Of a stretch of 64,000 nucleotides of DNA, positions 1-11,480 are shown in pieces. Source of the DNA: Heterobilharzia americana (lineage: Eukaryota > Platyhelminthes > Trematoda > Strigeidida > Schistosomatidae); NCBI GenBank assembly GCA_944470555.2, contig OX104130.1, positions 61,881,160 through 61,945,159 of the forward strand, given 5' to 3'. The notes beneath the pieces were generated by a model, which had not been told where the DNA came from, did no database searches, and saw only the letters and a program-made list of their open reading frames with translations. A program made the translations under genes and the position numbers. Each line of letters opens with the position of its first letter. Position 1 is the first letter of the stretch.

Positions 1-990
1 ACCTGACATGCTGCGTGATGTCCCCGAATTGTCTTCTCAGTGCATGCCCAATCCACCTGCATTTCTTTCAACTACATATTTGTTGATCGATAGGTTGTTG
101 CTTCGTTGGTTCGTTGCCAGCCGCCCAGCCACCCACCCAGCCAGCCAGACTTCCTTGTTGCTCATTCTTATTATTCTCGTCATCTGAACTTCAGTAACGA
201 GCTAGTGTAGGCTGCAGTTGTTCATGAATATCTGTAGTTTGTTGGAAATCCCTCTCGTAACGCACCAAGTCTCTCAATCATATAGAAACACTGACTTGAC
301 TGCATCACTGTTGAAAATCCAGATGTTGTTCACGCTTCATGCTGAGTGCAGTGCAGTCAATCTCTACACTGGTTTCAGGTTAATGAACCCCTTCTCTTTC
401 TGTCTTTCCGATCTTGGCTGACTTTGACGTCCTCATCTCTGCCACCACCTGTAGTTGAAACCGTGTTGTCTAGAAAGGTTAAAGAGGCTACCTCCTTCAA
501 GTTTCCCCCTTCATGGTGATTGGAGCTTTCTGTTGTTGTTGTTGTTTGTTGGGTATCTTCATCACCTCTGTCTTCTCGATATTCACTTGAATGGTGTCCC
601 GTCTTCGCTGCCTCACCTCATCTGTCACCTTCTTACTTCTCACCTGTACATCTTCACGTTTCCGCCACAAGACATCAGACACAAGTCATCGGCGAAATCT
701 AAATCTCCTTCTACAATCTTTACCCCAGTCCAGCCAGCTTATCTCCCTCTTCTCGCTCCTCACTGTTTGTTGCATGATCCAGTCAACCACAATCAGGAAT
801 ATCATTGGTGATAATAGACAGCCTTGACTCACTCCTTCCTGTCTTCACTTTAAAGACATCACTGAGGTGTCCATTGTGAATTACTTATCATGTGGCGTTT
901 TCATATAGTTGTTGAATGAGGTTGCTGAAGGTTTGTGATATTGCATATTGTTGAAGCAGTTTCTAAATTACTTCTCGGTGGACGCTATAG
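1..990 (-). mobile_element. RTE/SR2-like LINE fragment, copy A
   Basis: This is a minus-strand 3' portion of an RTE-clade non-LTR retrotransposon, cut by the window start. Read on the minus strand it runs from the RT segment equivalent to the VDREVIW region to the C-terminal zone. It matches copy C (7122-8582) almost base for base but in the opposite orientation. Frames are broken throughout. It carries the G-rich insertion (116-147, C-rich on plus) shared only with copies B and C. Its far end lies near 990, where similarity to the other copies fades. Confidence 0.9.
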
Positions 991-1130
991 AAGTCTCTTA
1001 TATTACAAATAAATAAGAAACACCCAACATTCTGCACAGATGTCACTAAAACACACACAAGCGGATGACAGAATTTCATATTGCAAATTATGATCCAGAA
1101 GACGTTTATAGCACATTTTCTTACTGGGAA

Positions 1131-1430
1131 ACTTTAGTAAACAGAACAGATGTTCTTCATGCTTGGTGATGACTGAAATTAAAATGAAAATCTGAGCTGT
1201 AGAACGATTCGAACCATCAACCCCTGGGTTACTGACCTGGTACTCTGCCAATTGAGCTAAAGTCGGATCTCATATCTTGTTTGGTAGAGCACCGATTAGA
1301 CTGCCCGGATATCGCTGGTTCGAATCCTTCTACAGTCCAGATTTTCATTTCATCTTTAATCATCATCCAGTATCGATACAAGTCTGTCAAACCACGGTTA
1401 TCTCAAATAATCAAATTGAAAATATTCTTC
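1131..1430. repeat. tRNA-derived SINE, two copies back to back
   Basis: Two tRNA-like heads diverge from about 1267. The minus head (about 1195-1265) has an A-box-like TAGCTCAATTGGCAGAG and the B box GGTTCGAATCG. The plus head (about 1268-1325) has GGTAGAGC and the consensus B box GGTTCGAATCC. Both run into the same tail, TACAG-YYCAGATTTTCATTT, and then a TCAATCATCA-like stretch. The anticodon arm of the minus head does not pair cleanly, so these are SINE heads rather than working tRNA genes. The same tail occurs inside the large inverted arms (35395-35510). Confidence 0.7.
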
Positions 1431-1439
1431 AGTCAGAGA

Positions 1440-2595
1440 AAAGGTAAGAAATGAAAGCAAATGATTACATGCTGCATTGGGCTATTAATCCACGGTACAG
1501 TAATTTTTCAAGAAGACGAAAATGGATGGAAATTTCACATATATATTTTCTAATATATCTCAATGATCCCACTTCATTTCTTTAGGGAGATCTGCATAAC
1601 TTTAAGATAAATTCAGGCCTACTGGCAAGAGTTCATCGACTGCCAACTGATAAGTGATGTTATCCAGGTTATAAAAAGAAACAGTATATAGTCACTTGAC
1701 TCACCAATAGCTTTTTTTCATTCTTCATCAATTTATTGGCAAAGTTAGTTTAATAATTTAGCTGTGTGTGAACACTTATCACTCGTCCACACTGTTACTC
1801 AACTTATTTACTATTTTAATACCTTTTCTCTCCGTATTTACTGTATGTTCTTATTGACTGCCAACTTTTTACAAAAAATCCCTGGAAAAAAACTAACCTT
1901 ATCTCCATATATTAATCATATAAGACTTCATGTAATCGGATATACCTCCATGTATTTTTTAACGACTTCGATAATAACTAGTTTCTTAAACTTGATTAGA
2001 CGGCTGATTAGTTCAGTCAGAATTCCAAATATGCAAAATTTTTAGTCACTTCAATTTCCAGTCACCTGGAAATGAACTTTGACACATAGTTTCCAGACAT
2101 ATAATGTATTTTCATTGTTAGCATCCTCAACAATTTTATTCCACTTTACATTTAAACTTATCCTGGAAAAGTTTATGATGTAAATACCAATTCTTTCAAG
2201 ATACCCAGAGATAGGATTTACATTTAATTGCTTGTTCAGAGTTAGTTAGTGTGGGGCACTTGAACTATACTTCATCCTCATTAAAACTAACCCGCAGGGT
2301 ATATTTGTGACAGCATCGAAACTCACTCTACTCTTAAAATTTAAACCTGTATTATGCAGCTGTGTCATCAGAGGCTTCGCTAGTGAGTTGTTGAAAAACA
2401 CCACTGCACGCAGAAATGTCATTGAATTGTATTTAGTCCTCGATGGTTAACGAATTCTATCGTTCAGGTAATTTGAAATAAGGTTAGGCGAATTTTCCTT
2501 CATCCCACTTGATAAGTGCATCGTATTCCTCAACATACAAATATCAATTAACAAAAAATCTAACTCATATCGTATTCATCTTCGGGATTAATACT
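1440..2595. other. AT-rich stretch, nothing assignable
   Basis: I see no convincing exon, repeat or RNA here. The open frame at 1764-2045 has the composition of random AT-rich DNA. It may be intron of the minus-strand NAB gene whose first coding exon is at 4011-4116. Confidence 0.4.
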
Positions 2596-2735
2596 GTAAT
2601 CCAGGACATGCGTTTCATCCTACTTTGAACTTTTCAGCAGAATGTACCTGCACCCCAATCAGGAATGTTGTTCCCATTGAGATTTGAACCTAGTACCTAT
2701 CGCTTCAAACGTCAGAGGTCGAGCAATTTGACCCT
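2596..2735 (-). repeat. Decayed Sm-alpha hammerhead satellite unit
   Basis: On the minus strand the order GGTACAT-stem, core, stem II, GAAAC (2612-2616) and GUC-CUGGATT is preserved. The catalytic CUGAUGAG is degraded to CTGAAAAG (2630-2637). The tRNA-like part of the unit follows to about 2735. It is a recognisable relic of the schistosome hammerhead satellite and is not expected to cleave. Confidence 0.7.
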
Positions 2736-2869
2736 GTATAGCAATATAAAATTACAAGTATTGAACAAAGCTTGGTCGTAGTGTTGTTCATCACCATGGA
2801 ACTGGTTCATAAATAATTCAACTGGAATATCTGCCACCTTTTTGAAAATTTCATTCTTGAAGAGAAAGG

Positions 2870-3397
2870 TTCCAGATTTTCAACAGTAATCCAGTCCAAT
2901 CAGTGTTTCCATATGATTGAGAGACTTGGCGCTTTGAGAAAGGATTTCCAACAAACTACAGATATTCATGAACAACTGCAGCCTACGCTAGCTCGTTACT
3001 GAAGTTCAGATGACGAGAATAATAAGAATGAGCAACAAGGAAGTCTGGCTGGCTGGGTGGGTGGCTGGGCGGCTGGCAACGAACCAACGAAGCAACAACC
3101 TATCGATCAACAAATATGTAGTTGAAAGAAATGCAGGTGGATTGGGCATGCACTGAGAAGACAATTCGGGGACATCACGCACCATGTCAGGTTGTCGAGT
3201 GGAATGGAGATGAGAAATGACGAGTTGGTTGTGCGTGGTGAGGGTGACATGGGGGAGATGGTGTGTGAGTTAGAAATGAGAGGTTGTTGGTAGTTGTGGA
3301 GGCAGGTTGATAATATTGCAGAGAATAGAGTGTAATGGAGACGTGCTAGTGAAGCTGTATGTTTCATTAGGAACCTAAGGGACAAATAATAATAAAG
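2870..3397 (+). mobile_element. RTE/SR2-like LINE 3' fragment, copy B
   Basis: A short 5'-truncated copy covers only the last 0.5 kb of the element and ends in an AATAATAATAA tail. It is nearly identical to copies A and C, including the G-rich tract at 3046-3077. Reading frames are broken. It lies within what would be the first intron of the NAB gene if that gene continues to the left. Confidence 0.9.
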
Positions 3398-4010
3398 AGG
3401 AAACGTAAATTTTTTTTCCCTTGGATGAAAGTAACAGGTTATATGGGGAAAGCGTGACAATATTAGTTAGGATTACATTAGCAATGGGAACTAAATTGAT
3501 AGTATACTGTACTCTTGAACTGCTCAACTCTTAGTGTATAGTGAAAATTAGTGTTAAACAATTCTAGCCTGTTGTTAGATAACTAAGAATCTATACATCT
3601 CTTCATGGTTTCGTTTAAAAAAGAATTTTAAGTTAGCTGGAAAATGGATGACCTATTGGACAAACTAACTGTACAGTGAGATGTACATTTGTGTTATAAT
3701 GGAAGAATGCTAACGCATAAGATAAAGTTGCTTCTTCAAACTCATGGATTTTATGAAACACTTCTCTTCAAGAGGATATCCATTTAACTTATATTTTCAG
3801 TAGTTCACAAAATTGACAACTATTCATAATAAAGGCTATCTTGTAAATAATGCAGTAAAATATAAGATAATCACTTTCTCTTCATTTAATTTAACCAAGT
3901 TATACAACAGAAGTAATCCAATATTTAAAGTAGAAAAAACATAGTAAACAGTATAAAAGAATTCATACAATACACCGAACTATGGAGGTTGTAAATAGTT
4001 ATAGACTTAC
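3398..4010. other. Probable intron of NAB-like gene (minus strand)
   Basis: AT-rich sequence begins at the donor GTAAGT (4010 downwards on the minus strand) and contains no second exon that I can recognise. The intron must extend further left, with TE copies B and A inserted in it. Confidence 0.4.
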
Positions 4011-4116
4011 CATGATTTATAAATGCATCATAATACTGTAACAATTTAGCTTTTTGTAGTAATAAGTAAACTTCCAATTCTTCAAGATTTTGAGGTATAT
4101 TCCGTTTAGCCTCCAT
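4011..4116 (-). CDS. NAB: NAB-type co-regulator, first coding exon (partial gene)
   Basis: NAB (NGFI-A/EGR-binding) proteins are nuclear co-regulators that bind EGR zinc-finger factors through a conserved N-terminal domain, NCD1. This exon starts at ATG 4116 and encodes about 35 residues. From residue 8 they follow the NCD1 start closely: a PQNLEELEVY segment, then LLQKAKLLQYYDAFINHG. From my knowledge of the family, vertebrate NAB1/NAB2 have near-identical spacing, with PRTLGELQLY, LQKANLL and DAFIQQGGDD. The exon ends in a clean donor, CATG|GTAAGTC (exon end 4011), in phase 1 just before the expected Gly-Asp-Asp. An in-frame stop lies upstream of the ATG. The remaining exons were not found; they should lie below 4010, probably beyond the window. 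The family call is strong, but the rest of the gene is unseen. Confidence 0.82.
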
Positions 4117-4935
4117 TCAATTTATTTCGTTAGTTGTATACAGAATTTCAGTTATTTTATGCAGAGAAGAAATTGAATGCATCAATGATGCATTCAATAT
4201 TGTCACTGTCCTCTACTATCCCGCCCCCCCCCCTTCCTTACCCCCTCCACCTTCATTACTCTTATCGCCTAACTCCTTAGTCTTGTCCTTCACCCTATAA
4301 GAGAAATTATTTCAAGTGAATCAAATCATCAATGTTTTATTTCACTCCATTTCTCTACCCTTCATTTATCTGAAAAGTATTCATTATGTAATCATTTAAT
4401 GTGTTGAACAAAGACATTGGTTGATTTCATCTTTATCTGAATCAATTTATCTACTTGAGGTTTGAGAAAATGACTAGGAAGAGATTAAAACCAGCAGCTG
4501 GGAATTTAATCCTTGTCAACCATTAAAAAGCATTGAGTTAGAAATTTGAATGAAGAAATTATTTTCTGAGTGTTTAATTTATTTATTTCAAGTGGAAATG
4601 AAATTATATAATATGATGTCTCTTATCTCTGTTAGTTAGATATAGTGTAAAAACCACTTAAGAAGGCAGAGAGTTCACAAATCGATTTTTTGTTGTTGGT
4701 GTCGGTGATGACGGTGGTGGTGGTGGAGAGAAACACAGGGATATAATCAATCGATTAACTGATGTCATTTCACGCAAAACTATTCAAGGAACTTAGATAA
4801 AATTTTAATGATATAACAATTGACAAAAAAAAATCCTTTCATTCACCAGAATTTAACCAAGTATATAATGACAGCTTATTTATTCCACCTAGACTAAAAC
4901 ATGACATCAATGAATGAAGTTCTTAACTGTTCCTT
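4117..4935. other. Upstream region of NAB-like gene
   Basis: This stretch lies 5' of the minus-strand NAB exon and would hold its 5' UTR and promoter or an upstream intron. A cytosine run near 4225-4235 and pyrimidine-rich flanks are visible. I can place no TATA box or transcription start with confidence. Confidence 0.35.
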
Positions 4936-5275
4936 TTAGTCATATAGGTCGATGCAGACTAGCCGGTTGGGGTCCACAGGACAAGAGAAACCAGTGGTTG
5001 GAGACTAGGTGATATGGCTCAGAACCGATGTCACTGGCGTAGATATATACAAACATTATCCTCGTCTTAACCGCTGTAATTAATCTCATCATTTTCTCGT
5101 TTCTCTTTCCTTTCTTTGACTAATTCCTACTTCTTTTGACCAATTTTTCTCTCCTTCTTCACTTTTCATTTTGTTGCCTTGTTACTTGATGTGCTGATAT
5201 GAGACGGGGCAACTTGGACCATTATGTAGTAATGCCTGGTCCTATGTTGATCTTGATGATGATCAACTTCAAATA
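4936..5275 (+). mobile_element. 3' end of a second LINE family
   Basis: This is the last coding stretch and 3' UTR of a schistosome non-LTR element distinct from the RTE copies. It has a GATGCAGACTAGCCGG start, a pyrimidine-rich UTR, the phrase GATATGAGACGGGGCAACTTGGACC, and a (GAT)n-like tail near 5265-5275. The same UTR recurs on the minus strand at 58575-58760. The decayed ORF at 42500-45280 may belong to the same or a related family (inference). Confidence 0.65.
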
Positions 5276-5639
5276 TAATAGGTCTGAAGTTTTTGTGATC
5301 AAATATACTGTCTCACTGATATGTCATTAGTTTTATTCGACGCATACACTAAAGGAAGTGCCTTTCTAGAGGTATCCTGAACAATCCTGTAACATCTAAG
5401 AAAGTTACTTCACCTTTCGCATATTTCTTAGTTGTTTTCAAGAATTCAATATTTTGTTAGTAAGAAACCCCATACTCCTGATCAAAATATGTTGATAATA
5501 ACTCACGTTTTACAAGGAGGTTACCTAAACACCATGCAGAGGGTATACCGATCTAATGATGAAGACATTTATCGTATGCGTCTTTTACCAAAGATAAACA
5601 TTTTTTTCATGATTATTATTTTAGAACTTGTAAGTTTTC

Positions 5640-5870
5640 GTCGTTGATTGGAGTGGATTGATCGGCTCCAAGCTATGAAATAATACCTATACCATGCCCG
5701 TCGCACAAAAAGTGGCTATCATAACTCAGTGACCTGGTGGGTAACAGTCTAGAGTTTGAAGCGATTGGTCGTCTTTTGGAATGTCACTGGACAGTAAGCA
5801 CATCCAGCTGATGAGTCCCAAATACTAGTATATGCATGTTCTAGATTCCACTGGTAGCCACTATCCCTCA
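5640..5870 (+). repeat. Sm-alpha hammerhead satellite unit, GAAA box lost
   Basis: A plus-strand unit has a pol III-like leader (GTGGCTATCATAACTCAGTG), an intact CTGATGAG core in CATCCAGCTGATGAGTCCC near 5808-5826, and the 3' arm ATTCCACTGGTAGCCAC. The segment that should supply stem II and the GAAAC box is replaced by unrelated bases, so the ribozyme is broken. Confidence 0.75.
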
Positions 5871-7121
5871 TTAATACCATTTTATGATTTGTGATGACAA
5901 CAATAATTAATAAACAGAGCTTAAAATCTTTCATGACAGTATGAATTTCAACTTTTTTCATTTATCCTTCAACTGTTTTTGAGTAGTTGAAGTTGAATTT
6001 CGATTTGATAGCTTGATTTTGGATTAAAAGAATCAATCAGTAGGAAGCTGTGAACAGAGATTCCATATTCTTAGGGGTGCATCAGCAGGGTGTATCGTAG
6101 ACCTTGAAGGAGACTCAGTTTCCTTCAGCTCGGCCGATAGACTTCATTAGTTGGTGTACACATAAGACACGATAGCTACATCAGTTATCATCCGGTGACT
6201 GATTCTTGTACATATGTACCAAACAGCTGGAACATCAGATTGAACGCGTGCTTGGGGAAATTAGATTTGTTGTTGTTGCTGAAGATTTAAAAAAAGGAAG
6301 AAGAATGTATCAGTTTGGAAGGTCAGCTATCTTGAAATCTACCAGTTCCCCACAAACGACTATGTGAATAATAATTCAACAGTCATTACTAAATAGCTTT
6401 TAGGTAGACTCACCAAATTTCTAATCTAAGGTCAGTCTGTAGGATCATTTAAGTTGAAGATGAGGGTAGTTGACTATGATGACACTTGAATAATAGTTGC
6501 AAGAGCTGTAAAAACACAGATCACCAGTAACTGAATGGCACATTGGCCTCTCTAAAGCAATGATGTCATGGTCTCGATTTCAGCTTGAGCTACAACTGCA
6601 TGATACTGAATACTTCTAAACTGAGATGAAGTAGCTACTTAGAGTTGTCATTTTTAATGCTTCTCTGACTGACTTCAGTTCATAGTGGAAACTACTATCA
6701 GAGTGCGAATAGTATAGCAACAACAACAGCAGCACCAATAGGTTTAGAGCTAATATTAGCTTGAGGTGGTTTAATTATCTTTAAATATATCTTAAGTAAA
6801 CAGTTGTTTCCATACTATCACTAGAAGGTGTATTTTAATCAGTTTCTTTTACCTTTATTTCATTAAGTGTTAACATTACCACTGAGATACTATAATGTGA
6901 TAGTTGGCTGATATTACCCAGTAAATCGACAGCTTCATAAGGGACAATATCTCTCCTTTTGTCAACTAAAGTTCTGTTAGATAGTCTTATCAATAACAAG
7001 GTGAAATTTTTCCAGTTCTTAGCTGTGAACAATTTAGGAAACGTATAGTTTTCTACTAAAAAATATCAGCAGATGTCATTACTTTCAACTAAAGAAGGCT
7101 AAATAAGAAGGGCTACGAAAG
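5871..7121. other. AT-rich stretch, nothing assignable
   Basis: I see no exon or repeat of a known family here. It ends where RTE copy C begins. Confidence 0.35.
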
Positions 7122-7811
7122 TCTTTGCAAGAACTGGCGCGGAATCACACTGTTATCTACCCAAGCAAAATATTAAGCCGCATCATCTTCGAGAGACTAA
7201 GGATGCACTGTATTCAATACTACCACCGGAACAGGCAGGCTTCAGGAAGTACAAATTATGTGCGGACCTAATTACAGAGCTACTCTACGCATGATCACAG
7301 AACAAAGTATAGAATGGCAGTCAACTGTCGACCTCAACTTCATCGACTTTGGGAAGGCCTTTGATAGGGTAGACTGTGAAGTAATCTGGCAACTGCTTCA
7401 ACAATATGCAACATCACAAACCTTCAGCAACCTCATTCAACAACCACATGAAAACGCCACATGATAAGTAATTCACAATGGACACCTCAGTGATATCTTT
7501 AAAGTGAAGACAGGAAGGAGTGAGTCAAGACTGTCTATTATCACCAATGATATTCCTGATTGTGGTTGACTGGATCATGCAACAAACAGTGAGGAGCGAG
7601 AAGAGGGAGATAAGCTGGCTGGACTGGGGTAAAGATTGTAGAAGGAGATTTAGATTTCGCCGATGACTTGTGTCTGATGTTTTGTGGCGGAAACGTGAAG
7701 ATGTACAGGTGAGAAGTAAGAAGGTGACAGATGAGGTGAGGCAGCGAAGACGGGACACCATTCAAGTGAATATCGAGAAGACAGAGGTGATGAAGATACC
7801 CAACCAACACC

Positions 7812-7843
<32 letters not shown>

Positions 7844-8582
7844 GCTCCAATCACCATCAACACGAAAAACTTAAAGGAAGTAGTCTCTCTCACCTATCTA
7901 AGCAACACGGTTTCAACTACAGGTGGTGGCAGAGATGAGGACGTCAAAGTCAGCCAAGATCGGAAAGACAGAAAGAGAAGGGGTTCATTAACCTGAAACC
8001 AGTGTAGAGATTGACTGCACTGCACTCAGCATGAAGCGTGAACAACATCTGGATTTTCAACAGTGATGCAGTCAAGTCAGTGTTTCTATATGATTGAGAG
8101 ACTTGGCGCTTTGAGAAAGGATTTCCAACAAACTACAGATATTCATGAACAACTGCAGCCTACGCTAGCTCGTTACTGAAGTTCAGATGACGAGAATAAT
8201 AAGAATGAGCAACAAGGAAGTCTGGCTGGCTGGGTGGGTGGCTGGGCGGCTGGCAACGAACCAACGAAGCAACAACCTATCGATCAACAAATATGTAGTT
8301 GAAAGAAATGCAGGTGGATTGGGCATGCACTGAGAAGACAATTCGGGGACATCACGCACCATGTCAGGTTGTCGAGTGGAATGGAGATGAGAAATGACGA
8401 GTTGGATGTGCGAGGTGAGGGTGACATAGGGGAGATGGTGTGTGAGTTAGAAATGAGAGGTTGTTGGTAGTTGTGGAGGCAGGTTGATAATATTGCAGAG
8501 AATAGAGTGTAATGGAGACGTGCTAGTGAAGCTGTATATTTCACTAGGAACCTAAGGGGCAGGTAATAATAATCATAATAAA
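7122..8582 (+). mobile_element. RTE/SR2-like LINE, copy C, defined 5' start
   Basis: This copy starts abruptly at TTTGCAAGAACTGGCGC, inside the reverse transcriptase (CKNWRGI motif). It keeps decayed RT motifs (PEQAGF, FIDFGKAFDRVD) and the C-terminal zone, and ends with (TAATAA). The frame is broken at several places, for example an early stop after KNAT at 7464 where other copies read a Gln. It shares its 5' breakpoint with copy E (22717) and its G-rich tract (8223-8254) with copies A and B. It also carries a (CCA)n/(CAA)n expansion near 7806-7842, in the Gln/His-rich linker seen in other copies. Confidence 0.92.
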
Positions 8583-9044
8583 GGTGGCTGAATACTGTAT
8601 ATTATGTATCGAACTGGGTTAAATTAGCAAAGTGTAATCTATAAGAGTGTGAGATAACACTTGAATTACGGAACCTTCATCTTGATTTAGTGATAACAGA
8701 AGTATAAGGTTTAAGCAGACATTCTTATTGGTCATAGATTCACTTTTCATTCATATCAAATAAATGTAACGAATATTTATAGCCTGTTACTCACTTTGAT
8801 AGTAAGTTGAAGAGTGTTAAATAAACTTAACTGGGTTATGTTTGATTCGAAACCATAAAAATTACATGATAGAGAATTGATGAAAGATTTCTGACAATCA
8901 TCTGCTGGGAAAACTAATCCTCTTCAGTTATATTTCTTTAAAGTATTATAAAAGTTGGATATTTACAGAAATTTCACTATAATTCTTTAAATTTTATAGT
9001 ATACAAGTGTTATTCATAGTTTTTGATGTGATAATTCTTAAATC
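8583..9044. other. AT-rich stretch, nothing assignable
   Basis: No exon, RNA or repeat is recognisable between the RTE tail and the next satellite unit. Confidence 0.35.
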
Positions 9045-9420
9045 TCCATCGTTGATTGGATCGAATTAATTCACCTCTGTTGCAGCATAGATTCTATACG
9101 GATGCTTCGATATTGCCTGTATTTTCGGTTTTGATATGAATGTTGAATATTGGCTAGCAATGGAATATAGGACATGCGTTTTTTATCCTATTTGGGACTC
9201 ATTGGTCAGATCTAAGTGTCTCTCAGTGATACGGTTCACACCAGGACTTGGATGGAGGACCAGTTGCTTCGAACAGTATACCGCTAAGCACTAGGCCACT
9301 GAGCCATGATAGCTACTCCTTGTACTACAGGTATAATGTCGTTTTCGATTTCATAGTTTTTGAATCTCCATCGTTGATCTGACTGAATTCATCACCTCCA
9401 AGCTATAACATCAAAAAACC
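9045..9420 (-). repeat. Tandem-arranged Sm-alpha satellite, decayed hammerhead
   Basis: A full minus-strand unit spans about 9155-9340, flanked on both sides by copies of the linker ATCGTTGAT-TGGA-CGAATT. This shows the tandem head-to-tail arrangement of the satellite. The unit keeps GAGTCCCAAATAGGAT and the GUC site, but the CUGA of the core and the GAAAC box are altered. The pol III-like leader on the minus strand reads GCTATCATGGCTCAGTGG. Confidence 0.7.
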
Positions 9421-9578
9421 ATACTTTACGCATAGTACAATGAAAAAAATTGCAATCAGGTCATTTGCCTAAAGAATTGAACACTATGAAACAGGCTATT
9501 TCACGTCTTGTTCGCTTTAATGATGTGAACAACTAGGTTGAAACATTATTTGATTGGACTTTGATAAACATTAAGTAT

Positions 9579-9582
<4 letters not shown>

Positions 9583-9624
<42 letters not shown>
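9583..9624. repeat. (TAA)n microsatellite
   Basis: An uninterrupted ATA/TAA triplet run of about 40 bp. Triplet tails like this end the RTE copies, so it may mark an eroded LINE end, but no element body is attached to it. Confidence 0.85.
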
Positions 9625-9626
<2 letters not shown>

Positions 9627-10022
9627 GCTTTGTACTGAAAGCTGTTTCGGGAATACCCTACAGAATTTTCAGCATATCATATGGCATCAATTGGACAAAG
9701 ACAGTTTATATGTATACATAGCAAAATTAAATATAGATAAATTACATGAAGAATACTCGCGGTATCTACAACTTTCTTTAAAAAGCACAAACAATTTAGA
9801 TGGACAATCACATTAGTAATTAAATTCATAATACATAAAAAGTAACATGTTGATCATTATCAATTAGTTTGCTTTCAAAAATTGAAGTTGATTAGTTACC
9901 TTCATTTCTAATACTTTCTTTCTCACACACAGAATACGAGCTAAATACGGTATTGTAGAGTTTTCCTATTTTGTAGTACTTGCATAAAGTCTTGCATATT
10001 TGCTCCTTGTCTTTCCAGATGA

Positions 10023-11480
10023 TCAACACACAGTGAGCTTTGATTGAAGAAGATCCTGGTCATCTGATAAAATAACTTCTGCTAGATGTTTACATGAGTT
10101 AAGATGTTTGTCAACAACTGTTTTAATTAGAAGGTTTAGAGGTACATCACTAGTTCTGCTGAAAATCTTCAAAATCCTACGAAACATAACACAGTCTCTT
10201 TTCAGCAAGCAGGGAAAAAATAAAGGAGAACAGGCAAGATGCAGGAGTTTATAAAACACAGAAGGAGAGGTTGTTATACCAGATGCTCTCAGCTTCCTAA
10301 TATAGAAAGGCGGAGAATTTTTTTGAAAATTAGTAAGACATAGAAGGACCAGAAAAGGTTCGAAGAAAAACATACCCAAATAAATCACACTTGTAACGTT
10401 CTGTAATGCACAACTACCAATAAACAGAACAGGAATCATCAGAAGTAAGCAGTATACATAGGTTATTTTCATGTTTAAAACTAAAGTTTATAGTCTGACA
10501 TTTTGAAGAATTAAGCATAAGACCATTCATGGAGGACCATCGTCTAACAGTTGGGAACTATCTGCTGAAGAGGAGACAGGTATGGAAATTGTTGGGTCAT
10601 CAGCATATTTGATTAAACGGATACTAGCTGAAGATGGTAAGTCATGCAGAAAGAATGAGAAAAGACAGGGGGAAAGAATAGGCATCTTGGGAAACACCAG
10701 TCACAATAAGCAATGAGGTGGGCTGCTCCCCTCTGTGAACAGCATGTTGTTTCCTTTCAGAGAAATAGGAATGCAGCCAGTTGATTATCCAGGACTCAGT
10801 ATAAGTCCCGTGTAGCTTTTCCAGCAAAAGAGGTCTTGGGACAATATCAGACACCGAACTATAGTCTAAGAAGGCACACCTGACACACTTGGTATTTCCG
10901 TCAAGATTACGAATACTATTGTGATATATGATAGTGGTAGCGCTCAAGGTGCTTCTTCTGCTTTTATATGCAAATTGATTAGGGTCTCCGAAAGCCATCG
11001 ATGAGGGTTCGAGCACAAGTATTATTAGCTTCCCCATTATTTTCAAGAAGGGAGAGGTAACTACATTTGGACGGAATTTCAAGCATTCGCCTAGAGTCCA
11101 CGACTTAGGTACGAGGACTGTCTTGATATCTTTTCAGGAGCTGGTATGGTGCCTTCTAAAAACGACCTAATGGACATGTTAGATAACGGATGACATAATA
11201 TGTCAGCACACTTGGTGCATACAAAACTTGACATATCATCCAAACTTGAACTGTTTGAAGGGTCTAGGGATTTGAGACATTTGAAAACATCTTTCTCGGT
11301 GAACTCTGGACAACATTCTTCATTGGACATGTGTTCACAAAGTGGGATGAGGCAGGTGGGTTGGTATATAAACGATTTGTTCAAAACATAGACTTCAACA
11401 TTTGCTTCTTTACTAAGGTGTTTACTACCAGTGAGATCTTCCAAAAGTTTCCACAAGCTGGAAGAGTCTTTGCATGACAA
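10023..11480 (-). pseudogene. CR1-like LINE reverse transcriptase relic
   Basis: Three minus-strand open blocks read in order as one decayed ORF2. 11480-11091 is the region before RT. 11082-10642 holds the RT core, with FLDYSSVSDIVPRPLLLEKL and later TGVSQ (equivalent to the GV-QG motif of the family). The YADD catalytic box is at 10598-10608, in KYADDPTIS between open blocks. 10472-10023 is the C-terminal domain (YKLLHLACSPLFF, then HLNSCKHL). Stops and frameshifts separate the blocks, so it is inactive. The clade is inferred from motif wording, not from a tree. Confidence 0.78.

Noticed and set aside
1195..1325. Two possible tRNA genes
   Set aside because: A and B boxes are present, but the anticodon stem is poor where checked and both are followed by the same SINE tail, so they are SINE heads.
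5432..5647. 71-residue frame with a segment resembling an exon (NTMQRVYRSNDEDIYRM)
   Set aside because: The putative acceptor and donor are weak and the remainder is AT-driven (Ile-rich); I could not connect it to any gene.
9583..9624. Triplet run as a possible CRISPR-like or satellite array
   Set aside because: Simple (TAA)n microsatellite without spacers; eukaryotic context.
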